A DNA stretch of 64,000 nt, taken from contig NC_061456.1 in the NCBI RefSeq assembly GCF_022581195.2, forward strand, positions 374,501-438,500. The letters are read 5' to 3'. The stretch is from Helicoverpa zea. Lineage: Eukaryota; Arthropoda; Insecta; Lepidoptera; Noctuidae. The position numbers and the translations under genes were made by a program. The notes beneath the pieces were generated by a model, which saw only the letters and a list, made by a program, of their open reading frames with translations, was not told where the DNA came from and did no database searches. Positions 21,179 to 31,785 of the stretch are shown here, piece after piece (positions within the stretch are counted from its first letter, which is position 1; each line of letters begins with the position of its first letter).

Positions 21179-22330
21179 ATTTCTCTGGTATATTCACTGG
21201 TTGTCGCAATTTTACATTGATATCACATATGTAAATGGTATAATGTTTGTCACACGCAATTATGCGCTAAAATAAGCGTTCCGATTAAAACGTTAGTTAA
21301 TTGAAGTAAAATTAGAATTGTATCGTTAGCAGTGGATATCCTAAAACCTGATGCAATATTAAGTCCTCGTTCAAAGATCGCAAGGCTTCGTCCGTATATA
21401 TCGGCATATGTATCGGCAATATTCTCACACAACAAAGCGTACAAGAGGTAACATTAAATAAACCCAATTCAAGATAAAGATATTCAAGTTTCATATTCCC
21501 AATATTTATTCAAACGTTAGGCGTCTCTATTTGATATCATATTATTCGGCTGTTCAAACACTTTTTCGTAGAGGGCGAGAGCTGCAGGAATTGATTGTAC
21601 GCGGTCTGCACTGAATATTTATGAGGGTTAAGTGTGTATGCGAACTCGTTGAATGTTTAATCTCTATTTGGGTGTACGGGAAAGCGACCCGGGTGGATCT
21701 CAACCGCAATAGTCAAGACTGCGCGTTAGGGCGGCGACACACCGACAGCGCTGCGGCGTGCACACACACGCGCGCGTTATATACGATGCGCACTTATTTA
21801 TTGCAGCTGTGTGTGTTAACCGCAGCGCCCGGCTCGGACTGCGATTGTTACAATAATAATGTGCTCTGAAATGTTGCTGGCACACTATCCCTATGTAAAC
21901 TCCACGCGGAATTTAAAACTATTTCTTTGTGATCGACCCAAAACTTTGTCGTCTACTGAGAAAATCGACGAGCTGTCACATACATTTGTTTGTGCTATTA
22001 CAGAACTTGGATGTTGTAGTTTTTAGAGAACCTTTCTTTACATTTTTTGGAAATAAGTATTTGAAAATGTTTCTTTTTCACGGAACTTAAGAAACATATT
22101 TTTACGCTTAGCCGTAAATTTAATTGAAACTATTTACAGAAACATACAGGTAAGATGACACTTCGTAACCAGAACATAAGTTTCCAATATAGCTGTAGCA
22201 GTAAACAAATAAAGATGTACGCCAGTCGGGTAATACCTCTGAATCCAGAATATTCAGCAAAGATAAAAGCCCGAAATGCTCTTAGCATTTGGAGTCATTC
22301 AAACAATTGCGACGTTCAGGCCTCGTAACG
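21179..22330. other. Non-coding DNA with one CpG-rich block
   Basis: The stretch 21675-21850 is clearly richer in G, C and CpG than its surroundings and contains TTATATAC at about 21778. It could be a promoter or first exon, but no coding frame is convincing. The rest is AT-rich. The sequence at 22331-22334 is the left target duplication of the LTR element. Confidence 0.35.
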
Positions 22331-22334
22331 TATT

Positions 22335-22847
22335 TGTGGCGGTCCAGAACGCTCGGACCCCACCTCAAAACACGAGCGGAATCGCTCCGCTTGATGACAG
22401 TGTGACCGCACCTCAAAGTCACGCCACCTCAGGAGATCCTTTGTTCGGAGCGAGGTCGACGGCCGCTAGCTTACACGTGCCGCGCGCACGCAGCGAGCGC
22501 GTGACATTTGTATGGAGGCAGCCGAGAATGGCCTTGGGAGACCGGCGCGAGCAACGACGACGGAGCGACCACCGAGCAGTCCGCATCGAGCTAGCTTACG
22601 CGCTGTACCTCTCGCAATCGCTTTTGTTGTGCTTAATCAATGTTATATTTAATACTTAGTGCTTATGTATAATTCCATTAAATCATTAGTTTGTTCTGTT
22701 AATAATATTATTCATTTCGCCTTCATCGATTTCATTTCTTGCTGCCGCTTCGCTGCTAGATCGCATAGCTTGTAGCTTCACCGTACGCTAGGCGCGGGTT
22801 CGATTCCCGTAAAAATTAGGGATAAGCACGTCTCGCTTATTCCTACA
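22335..22847 (+). repeat. 5' LTR
   Basis: 513 bp, TG...CA ends. It carries a B-box-like GGTTCGATTCC at 22797-22807 near its 3' end. The frames that cross it are also found in the 3' LTR and are not genes. Confidence 0.95.
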
Positions 22848-22848
22848 T

Positions 22849-22866
22849 TGGTGACCCCGACGTGAT
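22849..22866 (+). promoter_or_regulatory. Primer binding site for tRNA-Trp
   Basis: TGGTGACCCCGACGTGAT begins one base after the 5' LTR. It is complementary to the 3' end of insect tRNA-Trp, including the added CCA, as I recall that tRNA sequence. Confidence 0.85.
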
Positions 22867-23108
22867 CGTCACCCGCGTCGCGACGTCGTGTTACGGAAGA
22901 CTCCCGGAAGATCCAGGATATCCCGAGGTGCATCCAGGTTCCCGAACATCGGAACATCCCGGTTCCAGAACGTCGGTGCATCCAGAGCGGCGGAGTATCC
23001 TGAGGACAACGAGCGGACCTAACGCTAACCTAGTAAACAATCAAGCGGATAATATAGGGGTGTGGTCCCACAACTCATAAGCGGTGAGCGATTTATTTTT
23101 TTTTTAAC

Positions 23109-23960
23109 ATGGCAGAGTCAGACGGTTTTGCCGATAGTAAGGACGATCCCGTTATCTCTGGAGAGGTAGCGAAGGTTGGAATGCCATTGCGCTGTCCGGC
23201 ATTTACTCCGGAGGAACCAGCATTATGGTTCGCGCAGCTTGAAGGCCAATTTATTCTGTCTAGAATAACTAGCGACTCGACCAAATTTTATTATGTGGCC
23301 ACTCAGCTTGAGACTCAATACGCCAAGCAAGTTAAAGATATAATCACCAACCCTCCGGAGACGAATAAATTTGAGAAGCTTAAATCCGCACTTATCAGTA
23401 GGCTGTCTGCGTCTCAGGAAAAGCGGATCCAGCAACTCCTACTTCACGAGGAGCTAGGTGATCGCAGACCTTCTCAGTTCTTGCGACACCTGCAGGGTCT
23501 CGCAGGCCCTTCAGGTGGCTCCGATTTTGTGAAAAGTGTCTGGACTAGTCGGTTACCCCAGAATATTCAGACTGTCATCGCGTCGCAAATTTCTGAATTA
23601 CAGGTGGAGAAGTTAGCGGAAATCGCAGACCGTGTGCACGAGATAGCACCGATGACACCGCAAGTCGCGAGCACCTCCTCTTCCGCAAGTGCTGCTTCTA
23701 CGGACCTGGCGGCTCAAGTAAGCGAGCTGACAAGGCAGGTTGCCGCGCTCAAGTCGCAACTGAGCAGCAGAGGGAGGCATCGCTCGCGCCCACGATCCGG
23801 CGGGAGCCGTCGAAGGTATGACCGATCTAGCTCTAGACTGAAGCAGCCACCCGATAATCATCCGCACTGCTTCTACCATTTTAATTACGGAGTGAAGGCT
23901 CGGAAATGCAGGAACCCTTGTGACTTTTCGGCGGGAAACTGCAAGGGCAGTCGCAAGTAG
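23109..23960 (+). CDS. gag: Gag polyprotein of the LTR retrotransposon (283 aa)
   Basis: The ATG at 23109 follows a T-run and is the first in frame after the leader. Residues 30-130 form a capsid-like region (start PALWFAQLEGQF, later QEKRIQQLLLHEELGDRRPSQFL), as in Gag of insect Ty3/gypsy elements. A Ser/Ala-rich stretch and a basic Arg/Ser-rich tail (about 220-245) precede an unusual zinc-binding box, C254-x2-H257-x9-C267-x3-C271, in place of the usual CCHC knuckle. This CHCC arrangement is described for the CsRn1 clade. The frame ends at TAG 23958-23960, after a slippery heptamer at 23933-23939 that would let some ribosomes move to the pol frame. Confidence 0.92.
   Translation: MAESDGFADSKDDPVISGEVAKVGMPLRCPAFTPEEPALWFAQLEGQFILSRITSDSTKFYYVATQLETQYAKQVKDIITNPPETNKFEKLKSALISRLSASQEKRIQQLLLHEELGDRRPSQFLRHLQGLAGPSGGSDFVKSVWTSRLPQNIQTVIASQISELQVEKLAEIADRVHEIAPMTPQVASTSSSASAASTDLAAQVSELTRQVAALKSQLSSRGRHRSRPRSGGSRRRYDRSSSRLKQPPDNHPHCFYHFNYGVKARKCRNPCDFSAGNCKGSRK
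23933..23939 (+). promoter_or_regulatory. Ribosomal -1 frameshift site GGGAAAC
   Basis: The heptamer sits as G-GGA-AAC in the gag frame, the canonical X-XXY-YYZ phase. The -1 frame from 23939 is open without a stop through the protease and all of pol. The gag stop is 19 bases downstream. A downstream stimulatory structure was not folded. Confidence 0.8.
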
Positions 23961-26900
23961 CGGCCAACGACTGTCCCATCTCTTCAGGCCGTCTGTTCGT
24001 CACCGACCGGATATCGAAAACGCAGTTCCTCGTAGACACTGGGTCAGACTTATGCGTTTTCCCCCGGTCTGCTGTGAAGACGCCCTGCATTCGATCGAGG
24101 TATGATCTGGTAGCTGCCAATAACACCGTGATCCACACGTACGGTGCCTTACACCTCACGCTGAATCTAGGCCTCAGAAGGAGCTACCGCTGGACCTTCA
24201 CCATCGCAGATGTATCGAGAGCCATTATCGGTGTGGACTTCCTCAACTTCTATGACCTGCTGGTGGATTGTAGGAACCAACGTCTGATTGACAATACCAC
24301 GACTTTATCTGTTCCTGCTACGAATGGCAACTCCGGGGACATCGCGTCTGTGAAGGCTGTGGTTGGTGACAGCGAGTATCACCAAATTTTACGTGAGTAC
24401 CCAGAGATTACCCGCCCACCAGGCAGACAGCTACCCGGCAAGCACAACACGGTGCACTACATCAGGACGACGCCAGGACCCCCGGTAGCATGCAAGCCTC
24501 GACGTCTAGACCCTGCTCGGCTGCAGGCAGCGAAGAAGGAATTCGAGGAAATGCTCGCCAGTGGAGTAGCACGACCTTCGGAGAGTGCGTGGTCCGCACC
24601 GCTGCACTTGGTGAAGAAGAAAGACGACGGTTGGAGACCATGTGGCGACTACAGGGCACTTAACGCGCGAACAATACCTGACAGGTACCCCGTCCGCCAC
24701 ATTCACGACTTCTCTCACCAGCTCGCAGGCTGTACCGTATTCTCTACGATAGACCTCGTAAAGGCCTATAACCAGCTGGCGATAAACCCGGACGACATAC
24801 CGAAGACCGCCATCACGACACCCTTTGGTTTGTTTGAGTTCCCCTTCATGACCTTTGGTTTGAGGAATGCGGCTCAGACTTTCCAAAGGTTCATAGACGA
24901 GGTGTTACTTGGCTTGGACTTCTGCTATGGCTACATCGACGACATTGTAGTATTTTCCGCGTCTCCTGAAGAGCACAAGACGCACTTACGCCTAGTATTT
25001 GACCGGTTAAGACAGTACGGCATAGTAATTAACACAGCTAAGTGCAATGTCGGTCAAACAGAGGTTGCATTTTTAGGATACCGAGTGTCAGCCGAAGGGA
25101 CTAGGCCCCTGGAGACAAAGGTGCAGGCAATCCAGGAATTCCCAATACCCAAGACGGTTAAGGAGCTGCGCAGATTCTTGGGTATGATAAACTTTTATCG
25201 CCGATTCGTCCCAAACGCAGCTAAGCTTCAAGCACCTTTGAACGCTGTCCTTGCTGGCCCCAAGGTAAAAGGGTCACATCCGGTAGATATGACTCCGGAA
25301 CTGCTGAGGGCCGTTGACGACTGCAAGTCTTCGCTATCCCAAGCGACTCTCCTGGCTCATCCTGACGCTACAGCGGAACTAGCCATCGTGACCGACGCAT
25401 CCGACACTGCCATAGGAGCTGTTCTTCAACAACGCAAAGGTGAGAACTGGGAACCTCTAGCCTTCTACTCTCACAAGCTCAGCAGTGCTCAGAGGAAGTA
25501 CAGCCCGTATGACCGAGAGCTGCTAGCAGTATACGAGGCCATCAAATACTTCCGGCACATGGTGGAGGCTAGAGCGTTCGCTGTCTTCACGGATCACAAG
25601 CCCCTCACCTTTGCCTTCAAGTCAAATAAGGAGAGCTGCTCACCGAGACAGTTCCGGTACCTTGACTTCATCGGACAGTTCACGACGGACATAAGGTACT
25701 TACCCGGGCCAGAGAACGTTGTTGCAGACGCGCTGTCGCGTGTGGAAGGGATATCTGCAGCTGGCATTAATTTCGAGGATCTTGCAAAACTTCAGGACGA
25801 GGATCCAGAACTGCAAAATCTACTACGTCACGGCTCGTCACTGAGGCTAGAGAAGTTAGCCACTACCTGCAGCAACTACTTGCCAGTGTATTGCGACGTG
25901 TCGATGCAGATCCCTCGCCCGTATGTTACTCCGACTCTACGTAAACAGGCTTTCACCTCACTGCACAACCTTCATCACCCGGGAAAAGCAGCTACAGTGC
26001 GACTGGTCACGCAACACTTTGTGTGGCCAGGGATTCGTAGAGATTGTAGAGAATGGGCAAGGCAATGCGTAAAATGCCAGGCGTGCAAAGTGGCACGCCA
26101 CACCAAATCCCCACCTACATCCTTCCTTACCCCCTCCTCTCGTTTTTCCCACGTCCATATCGACATCGTCGGCCCCCTAAAATCTTCTAATGATTACAGG
26201 TACTGCCTTACCGTCATCGACAGATTCACCCGATGGCCTGAGGCGTACCCGCTTAAGGACATCACGGCGGAGAGCTGCGCCGCCGCGCTGGTGTCTGGCT
26301 GGATAGCCAGGTTCGGTTGTCCTGCACGGGTGACCACTGACCGTGGTCGCCAGTTCGAGAGCCACCTCTTCAAGGCGCTCACAGTCTTGGTTGGCGCGCA
26401 CCATCTTCGCACCACTGCCTATCATCCGGCGGCGAACGGCATCGTGGAGCGACTTCATCGGCAGCTGAAGGCTGCTATCATGTGCCACGATACTTCCCAG
26501 TGGACCGAGGCCCTGCCACTGGTACTGCTCGGAATGCGTAGCGCTTGGAAAGACGACATCCAAGCTACGCCGGCCGAGCTCGTCTACGGGGAGACACTCC
26601 ATCTTCCTGGCCAGTTCCTGTCACCGAGAGAGGACTACGCTGCCGCTGACGTCACCGAGTTTGCCAACCGGCTGCGCCAGCATATGGTCAAACTCGCTCC
26701 CCGACCAACTGCGTGGCATACGACGGCTACGCCATTCTATGTGCCCCGAGACCTGCACAGCTCTTCTCATGTGTTCCTGCGACGAGACCACGTCAGGAGT
26801 TCGCTGGAACCACCCTACGCTGGACCCTACAGGGTGATACAAAGACACCCAAAGTACTTCACCATTGATGTACAAGGTAGACCAAACAACGTCTCCATTG

Positions 26901-27061
26901 ATCGTCTCAAACCGGCCTACGTGATGCATGAAGACACTAGGGACGTTGGGCCAGCGACCACTACCACTACTACCAACTCGAACACTCCGGCTGCTGGCGA
27001 CGCGGAGAAGACGACAAGAAGTGGACGTCGAGTGAAATTCCCTGACTTCTATCGACCGTAG
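23939..27061 (+). CDS. pol: Pol polyprotein: protease, RT, RNase H, integrase (-1 frame)
   Basis: No start codon is needed: the frame is entered from gag by -1 shifting at 23933-23939 and stays open for 1040 codons to TAG 27059-27061. In order it has an aspartic protease active site DTGSD (24035-24049), reverse transcriptase with the catalytic YIDD (24932-24943), and RNase H (TDASDTAIGAVL, later TDHKPLTFA). Integrase follows with an HHCC zinc domain and the catalytic triad D (HIDIVGPL), D (TTDRGRQF) and E (NGIVERLH). The C-terminus has a GPYRV-type motif, as in many gypsy integrases. All catalytic residues I looked for are present and there is no internal stop, which fits an active or very recently active element. 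Confidence 0.95.
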   Translation: MQGQSQVAANDCPISSGRLFVTDRISKTQFLVDTGSDLCVFPRSAVKTPCIRSRYDLVAANNTVIHTYGALHLTLNLGLRRSYRWTFTIADVSRAIIGVDFLNFYDLLVDCRNQRLIDNTTTLSVPATNGNSGDIASVKAVVGDSEYHQILREYPEITRPPGRQLPGKHNTVHYIRTTPGPPVACKPRRLDPARLQAAKKEFEEMLASGVARPSESAWSAPLHLVKKKDDGWRPCGDYRALNARTIPDRYPVRHIHDFSHQLAGCTVFSTIDLVKAYNQLAINPDDIPKTAITTPFGLFEFPFMTFGLRNAAQTFQRFIDEVLLGLDFCYGYIDDIVVFSASPEEHKTHLRLVFDRLRQYGIVINTAKCNVGQTEVAFLGYRVSAEGTRPLETKVQAIQEFPIPKTVKELRRFLGMINFYRRFVPNAAKLQAPLNAVLAGPKVKGSHPVDMTPELLRAVDDCKSSLSQATLLAHPDATAELAIVTDASDTAIGAVLQQRKGENWEPLAFYSHKLSSAQRKYSPYDRELLAVYEAIKYFRHMVEARAFAVFTDHKPLTFAFKSNKESCSPRQFRYLDFIGQFTTDIRYLPGPENVVADALSRVEGISAAGINFEDLAKLQDEDPELQNLLRHGSSLRLEKLATTCSNYLPVYCDVSMQIPRPYVTPTLRKQAFTSLHNLHHPGKAATVRLVTQHFVWPGIRRDCREWARQCVKCQACKVARHTKSPPTSFLTPSSRFSHVHIDIVGPLKSSNDYRYCLTVIDRFTRWPEAYPLKDITAESCAAALVSGWIARFGCPARVTTDRGRQFESHLFKALTVLVGAHHLRTTAYHPAANGIVERLHRQLKAAIMCHDTSQWTEALPLVLLGMRSAWKDDIQATPAELVYGETLHLPGQFLSPREDYAAADVTEFANRLRQHMVKLAPRPTAWHTTATPFYVPRDLHSSSHVFLRRDHVRSSLEPPYAGPYRVIQRHPKYFTIDVQGRPNNVSIDRLKPAYVMHEDTRDVGPATTTTTTNSNTPAAGDAEKTTRSGRRVKFPDFYRP

Positions 27062-27074
27062 TCACGGTCTGGCC

Positions 27075-27082
27075 GGGGGGAA
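27075..27082 (+). promoter_or_regulatory. Polypurine tract
   Basis: GGGGGGAA lies two bases before the 3' LTR, the normal place for second-strand priming. Confidence 0.85.
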
Positions 27083-27084
27083 TA

Positions 27085-27597
27085 TGTGGCGGTCCAGAAC
27101 GCTCGGACCCCACCTCAAAACACGAGCGGAATCGCTCCGCTTGATGACAGTGTGACCGCACCTCAAAGTCACGCCACCTCAGGAGATCCTTTGTTCGGAG
27201 CGAGGTCGACGGCCGCTAGCTTACACGTGCCGCGCGCACGCAGCGAGCGCGTGACATTTGTATGGAGGCAGCCGAGAATGGCCTTGGGAGACCGGCGCGA
27301 GCAACGACGACGGAGCGACCACCGAGCAGTCCGCATCGAGCTAGCTTACGCGCTGTACCTCTCGCAATCGCTTTTGTTGTGCTTAATCAATGTTATATTT
27401 AATACTTAGTGCTTATGTATAATTCCATTAAATCATTAGTTTGTTCTGTTAATAATATTATTCATTTCGCCTTCATCGATTTCATTTCTTGCTGCCGCTT
27501 CGCTGCTAGATCGCATAGCTTGTAGCTTCACCGTACGCTAGGCGCGGGTTCGATTCCCGTAAAAATTAGGGATAAGCACGTCTCGCTTATTCCTACA
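27085..27597 (+). repeat. 3' LTR
   Basis: 513 bp, offset exactly 4750 bp from the 5' LTR and the same as it in every block I compared. The B-box-like motif is at 27547-27557. The target duplication TATT follows at 27598-27601. Confidence 0.95.
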
Positions 27598-27601
27598 TAT
27601 T

Positions 27602-28639
27602 CCTCAACCCGCCGCGACGTCTCCGGCCACATTTATTTTTTACCATGAGACGGAAAAGAGACGTTTTTAATAATGCAGTATATTGTAACAAAGAATACAA
27701 AGAGGTAAGTAAAGCCTCCTGTGGCTCGACTCGCTTTGAACACGCTATTATATTAAAGGCTTTACGTATTAAGTTTTGGTTGTTTGATGGTAGTATTAGT
27801 AAGCGGAATAGTAGAAACGTATCAAAAAGAAAATGTTTATATAGGAGTTTATCGATACACATAGAAAACTGTAAGTAGTAGCATACTACATAAGCTGGGA
27901 GACATAAAATAAAAATTATTACAAGAATTCGATCCAGTCCAAAGTCAATCTGATCACCGCCATAACAAATCTGTGCACGAACACCATGCGACATGTATCC
28001 GAAATCCGTGTAAGTAATATGATTTTCCTGTTCGGAGTTTGCGATAAAATAAACATAACAATGTACGATGATGCGTAAAATGGTGCGTACGGTGCGACAT
28101 AAGTTGCGGACTCAACAATGCGTAAAGTTGGGGTTTGATCGTTAGCGGGCCGAGAGGTTAATAAACAGGCCTCGTGAGTCACGGGGCCTCGTATGGGGGT
28201 CTCGCTTTCAATATCTTAACGTTGCGTAAAATCGCTGAGTTTTCCCTGTGACTTGACTGTGGTGATATGTGTGATTTCGTTATCTCTCAATGAGATGGGA
28301 GTGATTTGAAGCTACCCTTGTCTATGATCTGATAGTATTTATTAAAATTCTAATAATAATATAATCTTAGGTATATCTGAAGCAATCAAAGCAAAAAGGC
28401 AGAGAGTCAAACAAAAATATGAAAACGTCGATAGCCAATTTACAGCATATTAATCTTAGTCAAGCGATTATCATACGGCACCGTACACCACCGCGGAATA
28501 CTCTGGTGCCAAACTAAAGCAAACTGCTTGATCATGCGGTGCCATTTGTCAGTAACCAATCAAAGTAAAGAAACAATGAACGCAACAAAAGCGACAGCAT
28601 CACATGAACAGCATCCACTGCGAGTTGACATAGCATTAC
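27602..28639. other. Non-coding DNA 3' of the last identified Ig-gene exon
   Basis: The minus-strand direction here leads to the unidentified C-terminal exon(s) of the immunoglobulin gene. The frames over 27593-28182 have no family signature. Nothing else is recognised. Confidence 0.4.
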
Positions 28640-28789
28640 CTGAGACGTGCTGCGTGTGAGGCGGGCGATAGACGTGGTGCGCGGCGTCGCGGTCGGGCGC
28701 GCGGTCGAGTTGGGCGCGCACCACGCTGGGCCGCTCCGTGCCCGCCTCGGCGCGGGACACCGACCGACTCACGTTCACGCGCCTCACGC
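28640..28789 (-). CDS. DIP-like gene: post-Ig3 linker exon
   Basis: 150 bases between acceptor TTGCAG (ending at 28790) and donor CAG|GTAAT. The exon reads VRRVNVSRSVSRAEAG and further Arg-, Pro- and His-rich sequence, without Cys or membrane segment. It is very GC-rich against AT-rich introns. Phases join exactly with the exon at 31303, and one base is left over for the next exon. This is the variable juxtamembrane linker that follows Ig3 in DIPs; the GPI signal should be further downstream. Confidence 0.8.
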
Positions 28790-31302
28790 CTGCAATACGC
28801 CTCGGATTAACATGCAGCTACGATGAAATGATCAACAAATATACTAAATAACTTATTTCATTGAAATCGTTTTGAAAGTCATGAAAATATAAAAATCTCG
28901 TCAAGATTCATAATAGTCTCAATTTTAAGACCTTTTGAAGAGAATTAAAAACTAAAAATAAATGCATCACATTAAGAAAACTTGTATAAGGCCCCTTCAA
29001 ATTTTTAAGCAATAAACTCCCTTTTTTACAACCCCTGCATGCAATGAAAGTAGCATGAAATGGTCTGAGACTCTTAATGCATGATTCATTACACGTATCA
29101 ATTATGGTAACAACTCGTGAGAAAATGAAGGTAAATCTAACTTAGTTAATCATTGGAATCAAAAATGTGAGCACAGATTAACAAAAATGAATCTCAAAAG
29201 AAAAATCTGCCTGTTGCTAAATCAATCTTCCACAAATTTTTATCGGCTTTTAAACGTCACAGTTCTGTCCAATACTGTCGCGTGCATTTTTCCGCAACAT
29301 GTCCCAGCCCTATCATAGTCGGTATGTGTGCGCCGAGCATTAAGCTGCGTTGAGCTGCTCCCCGTTGGGAATCCAAGTTTAATGTTTTCATGCTTCTTCT
29401 TTTTTCAGTTCGCGTGTGTATATTAATCTTGAAAAACTTTAAGCTGTATTTTTAGTGAGGTCGTATTGAAAAATGAACGTGAAAAAAAATAAAATGAAAA
29501 AGTTTACGAGAATTTTACATGAAGTGAATGTCTAATAATAAATAACTTGGTTTTCATCTGGAATAAAAGTACATACATGTTGCATGTAAATATTTACCTT
29601 GTACAAGCAGTTGCAATCAAATGATCACGAAATAGTATTTTGATCTTAAGCACGAATTATTTCTGAGAAAAAATAATAATTGAACCATTTATATTAAGCT
29701 AATTTAATAGCATTTCAGAGGTACTTCTTTGAACAGTTTGATTATATAGACAACTTCTAAATAAAGTTCTCAGTAAATATAAATAAAATTTCAATATTAT
29801 TTTTTGGCAAAAATCTGTAGATTTTATTTAGTGAAGATAGTATTCCACATTGATGTACGTAATTACGGGACCTATCGTAAAACAAGTCATTAAAATGTTA
29901 ATTAGAGCGATAGTTTACCGAGCGCCGATGAACGTATTAAAATGACCCACAATGATTAAACCTTTGCAATTTGGCGATAATACCGACTGCGAACGTGGCG
30001 CACGTTGTTACACATTCATTTTTGTAATTAGCTTGGTGACGTAAGCTAAATTATTAGCTTATTAAATAACGCATCATAGCCACGAGCAACGAATATTTAG
30101 ATTATTATTATACTGCAGCCGCTGATACTGCTGAACAGACAACGCAATATAAATTTCAATATTCTGAGGAATAAAAATATTTGAGACGTAATATTTTTCT
30201 TCAGACTGTAATATGTTTTATTTCGGAGATTGTGCGAGTAAAGAAATTCACGATTCACATTAAAGTAATGTCGATATTATTCAATGATAAGTACTTTCAC
30301 TTGAACTTCATACTTTATGAGGATCGTGTTTTTTATGACACGGCTTTGCTGCGAGAATTTCTGCTTGAATTTTATTTCTATTAATAAATAAACAAAAGTG
30401 AACGCTCTAGCTTAGTGTGACAATAATATTAATTTAAGTATACACACGTGTTTAGGTTCGCACCGTTAGTTTTAAACTTAATCGTTTTCAGAAGATTCTA
30501 GAAGCGACTTGTCACCTGCCACCTAAACGTAAATAACAAGTTGAATACACATAAATAGCTTTTACTATGTTTAATAATTTATATGCATCTTTTTTGCATA
30601 AGACTCAGTAACGATGGCTTTTTAACATAAATTCTTAAGTTCGATGACAGCATGCTTGAAAATGTTTTAAAGCTTCTAGCTTGTGTATGAGACTGATATT
30701 AACTCACTATAGCCTGCATTTATTCAGATTTGATGGCTAAAGTTTCTCCAGCTTATTATTATGCTAGCAATCTTACAAGGCAACATTTAGGTGACAATTG
30801 TACTATAGGTCTACCCTGTAGAACCAACATTATCTTACACTATAAACACAAGAATAAGATACTACATAGATATATTCAAAGCCAACACATTTGCCGTGGC
30901 GTATGAATGCAAGTATACAAGACAGGAGTCAACACAGAACTTAAATGAGTCATTAGTACATGTTTACAGTGGCGAAGTCGCGGCTCGGAAACTTTGTAAA
31001 TCAGACTGTTGTATGCAGTGGTGGTAACCAACAAATTATACCGGCTTATGTATTTACATTTATTTATATATTGTTATGAAGTTTTATGAGCGAAGAGCAA
31101 AGTTGCAGTATTTTATATGTTTATTCTTTTGTTTTTGATTATTTTCGTGTAACCAGGTAATGTTAAAGTGTACATATTTAATGACATTTTATTAATCACA
31201 AACAAATCGGTAACTCACTGAGATACTGTTTAAAGTCTAGTTTTGTAATTTTGCATTTGACAGTATGTGTTGTAACTTATTCAGTTAATAGTATGAACTT
31301 AC
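28790..31302. other. Intron of the DIP-like gene
   Basis: About 2.5 kb, AT-rich. No repeat with recognisable ends and no other gene is seen. Confidence 0.6.
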
Positions 31303-31365
31303 TCTCTTTGTTGGCATTGCTTTTCATTTCCGTGGCCTTTGGCGACGTCGACGGCATCGGGATTT
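31303..31365 (-). CDS. DIP-like gene: short linker exon
   Basis: 63 bases encoding IPMPSTSPKATEMKSNANKE, preceded by TTCGTAG and followed by GTAAGT. Together with the previous exon it gives the LYEIP junction that ends Ig3 in this family. Small size makes it a candidate for optional splicing. Confidence 0.85.
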
Positions 31366-31675
31366 CTACGAAATAAATGGTTCTGAATTAAATAACCGTC
31401 ATTTCGTTAGATTAAGTTGAATGTAAAACAGAATATGTGTTTCGTTACTGATGCACTGAATTACATCGTACAACATAAAGCTTTGTTACCAATTACATAA
31501 AAGTAAATTATAAGAACCCTAATTATAATTCTCAGTCACATCAAAATAAACTTCGTCTGACATTTGAAAGTCACAAAGTGTCTCAAATTGGCAGCAAAAG
31601 TACACATGTAAGGTATCTTGTGACGGCCAAAGCGTAATTACAATGAGAATACGTAATACCTTGAGTTTCACTTAC

Positions 31676-31785
31676 CGTACAGTCGGATGGAGCCCTCCGT
31701 CTCCCCGAGGGAATTTTTCGAGATGCACCTGTAGTTGCCGAAATCTCCCGTCTGTAGGTTCCGAACTGTTAGCTTCATGTGCGCT
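31676..31785 (-). CDS. DIP-like gene: Ig3 second half
   Basis: 110 bases encoding AHMKLTVRNLQTGDFGNYRC and the rest of the Ig3 C-terminal strands. It carries the second Ig3 cysteine in YRCISKN. Acceptor GCCAG, donor GTAAG. Strongly conserved in the family. Confidence 0.95.

Larger units (their letters stand above)
22335..27597 (+). mobile_element. Complete LTR retrotransposon, Ty3/gypsy superfamily, CsRn1/Kabuki type
   Basis: Two 513-bp LTRs (22335-22847 and 27085-27597) start TGTGGCGG and end CCTACA; I found no difference between them. TATT flanks the element on both sides (22331-22334 and 27598-27601), a 4-bp target duplication. A primer site complementary to tRNA-Trp, a CHCC-type Gag, protease, RT, RNase H and integrase in that order, and a GGGGGGAA polypurine tract are all present. 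The tRNA-Trp primer, the CHCC Gag box and the 4-bp duplication together are the known traits of the CsRn1 clade, which includes Kabuki of the silkworm. There is no envelope gene. With both LTRs alike and both ORFs open, the copy is recent and may be active. Confidence 0.95.

Noticed and set aside
22276..22659. 127-codon frame, also at 27086-27409
   Set aside because: Lies in the LTRs, which are repeated non-coding sequence.
22797..22807. Possible tRNA gene in the LTR and in the SINEs
   Set aside because: Only B-box and weak A-box similarity; no full cloverleaf could be drawn, so these are tRNA-derived or tRNA-like, not genes.
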